Position numbers and translations under genes: made by a program
Shown here: positions 62,359 to 64,000 of the stretch, piece after piece
Numbering within the stretch: position 1 is the first letter of the stretch
Layout: the number at the start of each line of letters is the position of its first letter
DNA from: Rhabdophis nuchalis
Taxonomy: Eukaryota > Chordata > Lepidosauria > Squamata > Natricidae
DNA length: 64,000 bases
Reading direction: 5' to 3'
Assembly (NCBI GenBank): GCA_039707465.1
Contig: CM077644.1
Span: 139,360,962 to 139,424,961, forward strand
The notes under the pieces: generated by a model
Databases searched by the model: none
What the model was told of the DNA's origin: nothing
Seen by the model: only the letters and a program-made list of their open reading frames with translations

Positions 62359-64000
62359 TTTCACATGCTACCTCGATCCCGTGCATGTGCAGATGAAGCT
62401 TCACTCACTTGCGTGGCTTGTTTCCTAACGGGCCACAGCTTGGGGGTTGGGTTAGATCCCTGCCCTAAGACCACCCAGATTCGGGAAGCCTTCTCGATCT
62501 AATTAAATGAAGTTGATGTTAATATACTTTCCCTTCCCATTCCTTATATTGTAGATCTACATTATTCAGAGTGGGTGGGGAGAGGATACTCCTGGCCTTT
62601 GATTAAGTGGTTCTTTGTGTGCTTTTACATTCAGCTTCTGCCCATAGAACGAGCTGCTCGAAAACAAAAGATGGAAGGGTGAGTAATCCAGAATATTTAA
62701 TTTGGGGGAATTGCTGAGCCTTCTCTCCTTACAATGGATCCAATTTTTCTCCTACTCTATGAGTCCCCTTGCAAAATGGTTTTCTTCTGGGTTGCAGGCA
62801 GGACATCAGTGAGGATGACAGTGAGGATGAGACACCACCATCCAAGCAGAGGGTAGAGCAAAAAGAAGAAAAGGACGCAGACCTGCAGCTCAACATGGAG
62901 GCAGAGGAGTGCTTCGTGCTTCCCAGTGGGCAGGAGATAGAGAAAGAAGATATCCTTATCATGGTGGACCCAGAATATTAAGGGGGTTGTCCAGAGTAGC
63001 TCTGTGCCTCTTCCTGAGTCTTTCCCTAGAGCAGTGCTTGTCAACCTTCCCAATGCCGTGACCCTTTAATACAGTTCCCCATGTTGTGGTGACCCCCAAC
63101 CATAAAATTGGTGTCTCGGTTCCGAAGACCATTGAAAATACGTGTTTCCCAAAGGGGTCGCGACCTACAGGTTGAGAACCGCTGCCCTAGAGATCCCTTT
63201 GTATGGCACAACTTTGTTATAGGCAAGGTTTCCCAACCGTGGCAACTTTAAAATGCATGAACTTCAGCTCCCAGAATTCCCCCAGCATGGCTGGATGGGG
63301 AATTCTGGGAGTTGAAGTCCACGTGTCAAAGGAAACCCTTGATTATAGTGTCTGTATGGTGAATTCATATAGACCCCATAATACTCCGTTAAACTTTCAA
63401 TAAAAGGATGGCAGTCCTGAATTGCTTTTTTGGAAGACAGCTTGGGTATCAATACCATTTCAGTTCATTGCCATTTTAGGACTGTTTTTAAATGAGATAA
63501 ATATGTAATAAGTAAATGAATGTGGTGTGATTACAGTGTGACACACTTTCGCAACCAGTTTGTATTTTGGATGGTAGAATATGAAGGTTCAAAGTGCAAA
63601 TTAAGCTTCACCCCCCAATATTGCCTTTTTGGGATTCAAAGTACTTTGCTTGTAACTTTTATATTTGTGCAAGGGGACCAAACTAAGTACTGGGATTACC
63701 AAATCTGGACTGCAAAAGAATATTTTTGCTGTCAACTAATAGTCTTGGTTTGGATTTGTGTAATCCTAACTAGTGGTCCCTTGTTTGTAGGTTCCAGCTA
63801 TTCTTTTGTGCCCCCGCTGTGGCGGCATGAAGAAGTTGCTGATGGAATCAATAATCTCTGGAGTCTGTTCTGCAAAAGGCTGAGTAAGCTATTAGTAAAA
63901 TAGCTTGGTATTTTATCTGACTTGGTATAAGACAGTTTCATTTGTGGTTGTTCCTTAATTCCTTTTCACCTGCTCAGCCTCCTGATCTCCAACTCATTCA
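52398..64000 (+). CDS. NOP2: NOP2 nucleolar rRNA m5C methyltransferase, 5' part
   Basis: Exons 52398-52503, 56445-56490, 59735-59808, 61213-61451, 62635-62678, 62798-62949 and 63970 to beyond 64000. Phases join without a break into about 230 residues. The start MGRKLDPTRQ, then GPGRKARKQRGAEEELARFL, is the conserved NOP2/p120 N-terminus, followed by SSHARRRAAKRR, an acidic stretch (SDEDDLSEEEIMDDYG), LLPIERAARKQKMEG, ECFVLPSGQEIEKE and AAQPPDLQLI. NOP2 methylates a cytosine in the large-subunit rRNA and is needed for 60S assembly in the nucleolus. The catalytic RCM1 domain lies beyond the window. Introns 1-5 are GT-AG. The intron after exon 6 is AT-AC (see separate entry). Confidence 0.93.
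52679..52709. repeat. Short telomere-like TTAGGG repeats
   Basis: The stretch holds 'agggttaggg', 'aattagggttaggg', about three TTAGGG-like units, next to a hAT-like MITE in NOP2 intron 1. It is too short to call a real interstitial telomere. Confidence 0.5.
52707..52837. mobile_element. hAT-like palindromic MITE in NOP2 intron 1
   Basis: Ends 'caggggtctgcaaagctggc' and 'ccaactttgcagacccctg', arms of about 60 bp. Flanks GGTTAGGG and GATTAGGT are an 8-bp duplication with two mismatches. Confidence 0.75.
52850..53960. other. NOP2 intron 1, unassigned part
   Basis: No recognised repeat or gene. Confidence 0.4.
53963..54598. mobile_element. TA-flanked MITE in NOP2 intron 1
   Basis: Starts 'ccgtgcttccctgaaaataa' after TA (53961-53962) and ends 'ttttgggaaaacacttgg' before TA (54599-54600). 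Inner inverted pieces such as 'cttattttc' recur. GC-rich centre. No transposase frame, so non-autonomous, of Tc1/mariner type by target site. Confidence 0.7.
55063..56048. mobile_element. 1-kb TA-type MITE in NOP2 intron 1, inverted copy
   Basis: Ends 'ccgtatttttcggagtataa' and 'tatactccgaaaaatacgg' are perfect inverted repeats. The left flank is TA; the right flank reads AA. Its interior is the reverse of 34656-35647: it shares 'gattgatgagaattacgttg', the 'tggtcagtgatttccttct' segment and CTAC-rich low-complexity DNA, inverted. Confidence 0.8.
56632..56935. repeat. hAT-like repeat fragment with (AC)n
   Basis: 'gtgatggcgaacctatggca' is the start of a squamate repeat family also seen at 60744 and loosely at 48456. 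(AC)n lies at 56788-56824. The right boundary is unclear. Confidence 0.5.
56936..57748. other. NOP2 intron 2; LINE 3' remnant
   Basis: 57380-57600 translates in one frame to SIASRTNRFKDSFYPWAVDS, like the C-terminus of non-LTR ORF2 proteins, followed by (ATT)n at 57613-57629. The rest is unassigned. Confidence 0.4.
57749..57853. mobile_element. Short hAT-like MITE with perfect 8-bp TSD
   Basis: 'caggggtgtcaaattg' and 'aagtttgacacccctg' are inverted ends. TTTTATGC is duplicated at 57741-57748 and 57854-57861. Confidence 0.8.
57980..59481 (-). mobile_element. Mariner-type transposon, decayed
   Basis: The ends 'gggttgaatgaaaag' and 'gcttttcattcaaccc' are inverted repeats. On the minus strand 58868-59176 resembles the mariner helix-turn-helix region (FHKTVCITLYDAFQYQEVDA, then RWVL), and 58164-58391 resembles the C-terminus (VRTWLKRQSMELFPDSFKKL). 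Many stops break it, so it is inactive. Confidence 0.7.
59820..60740. other. NOP2 intron 3, unassigned part
   Basis: No gene or recognised repeat. Confidence 0.4.
60744..61000. repeat. hAT-like repeat fragment
   Basis: 'tccgtgatggcgaaccacgg' opens it, with GCATGC-rich text after; same family as 56632. No clear right end or duplication. Confidence 0.5.
61452..62252. other. NOP2 intron 4, unassigned part
   Basis: Donor gaag|gtaata type. No recognised repeat or gene. Confidence 0.4.
62253..62470. repeat. Old hAT-like repeat with (GT)n in NOP2 intron 4
   Basis: 'caatggtctccaagctttca' with 'ggcaccagggactgga' resembles a widespread amniote DNA-transposon relic. (GT)n occupies about 62323-62357. 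The end 'ttagatccctg' may be the other terminus. Confidence 0.5.
63032..63184. mobile_element. hAT-like MITE with perfect 8-bp TSD inside the AT-AC intron
   Basis: Ends 'cagtgcttgtcaacc' and 'ggttgagaaccgctg' are inverted, and CCCTAGAG is duplicated (63024-63031 and 63185-63192). Confidence 0.8.
63229..63341. repeat. Palindromic MITE fragment in the AT-AC intron
   Basis: Arms 'cttcagctcccagaattccc' and 'ggggaattctgggagttgaa' with outer 'ggtttcccaacc' and 'ggaaaccc'. Same superfamily as the other palindromic MITEs. The duplication is not clear. Confidence 0.6.

Larger units (their letters stand above)
62950..63969 (+). other. NOP2: U12-type AT-AC intron of NOP2 (intron 6)
   Basis: Exon 6 ends ...gagaaagaag and the intron opens ATATCCTT (62950-62957), an exact U12 donor. 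At its end TTCCTTAAT (63951-63959) matches the U12 branch site, with the branch adenosine about 11 bases before the terminal CAC. The next bases, ctgctcagcctcctgatctc, complete the split codon and read AAQPPDL, as expected from NOP2. Human p120/NOP2 has a U12 AT-AC intron (intron F) at this place. Without it, the frame runs into TAA at 62979-62981. It is about 1020 bases, much longer than the roughly 100-base human intron, partly from two MITEs. Confidence 0.92.

Noticed and set aside
62798..62981. NOP2 looks prematurely stopped at 62979-62981
   Set aside because: The stop lies inside an intron: the exon ends at 62949 with a U12 AT-AC donor and the frame resumes at 63970.

Overview
This window is vertebrate nuclear DNA, almost certainly from a squamate reptile and probably a snake. 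The evidence is a tRNA-derived Sauria-type SINE, several L2-clade and CR1 LINE fragments, and many short palindromic hAT-like and TA-flanked MITEs of the kinds common in squamate genomes. It carries two neighbouring genes on the + strand: a complete CHD4 (coding 21472-49338, 39 coding exons plus an inferred non-coding first exon) and the 5' part of NOP2 (52398 to the window end). Human CHD4 and NOP2 are likewise adjacent, in the same orientation and order (12p13).

Layout. 1-9450 is gene-free and repeat-rich, with one L2 LINE (2441-5338) whose ORF2 is uninterrupted. 9455-10187 holds a cluster of 11 copies or near-copies of TATTATGGGATG, and 19190-20245 holds a second cluster of 18 running into the CHD4 CpG-island promoter. 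The reverse complement, CATCCCATAATA, is the binding motif of ZNF410, a zinc-finger protein known in mammals to act almost only on CHD4 through two such clusters. 10.2-19.2 kb between the clusters is repeats and unassigned DNA. 20.3-49.8 kb is CHD4, 49.8-52.2 kb is intergenic DNA, and 52.3-64.0 kb is NOP2.

CHD4 reconstructs with consistent splice phases to about 1920 residues: an acidic/basic N-terminus, CHDNT, two PHD fingers, two chromodomains, an SNF2 ATPase with its key motifs, and the C-terminal CHD domains. It is the ATPase of the NuRD complex. One intron appears to use a GC-AG boundary. Introns 14, 17, 20 and 38 are enlarged by transposons and microsatellites.

NOP2 is the nucleolar 28S rRNA m5C methyltransferase (p120). 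Its first seven exons are visible, before the catalytic domain. Exon 6 would run into a stop if read through, but it is followed directly by ATATCCTT. The window ends with a TTCCTTAAT branch site, a CAC acceptor and coding sequence matching the next NOP2 segment. This is the U12-type AT-AC intron known from human p120 (intron F), here about 1 kb long.

The most notable content is therefore the two-cluster ZNF410-type regulatory array upstream of CHD4 and the retained minor-spliceosome intron in NOP2, rather than a new gene system.
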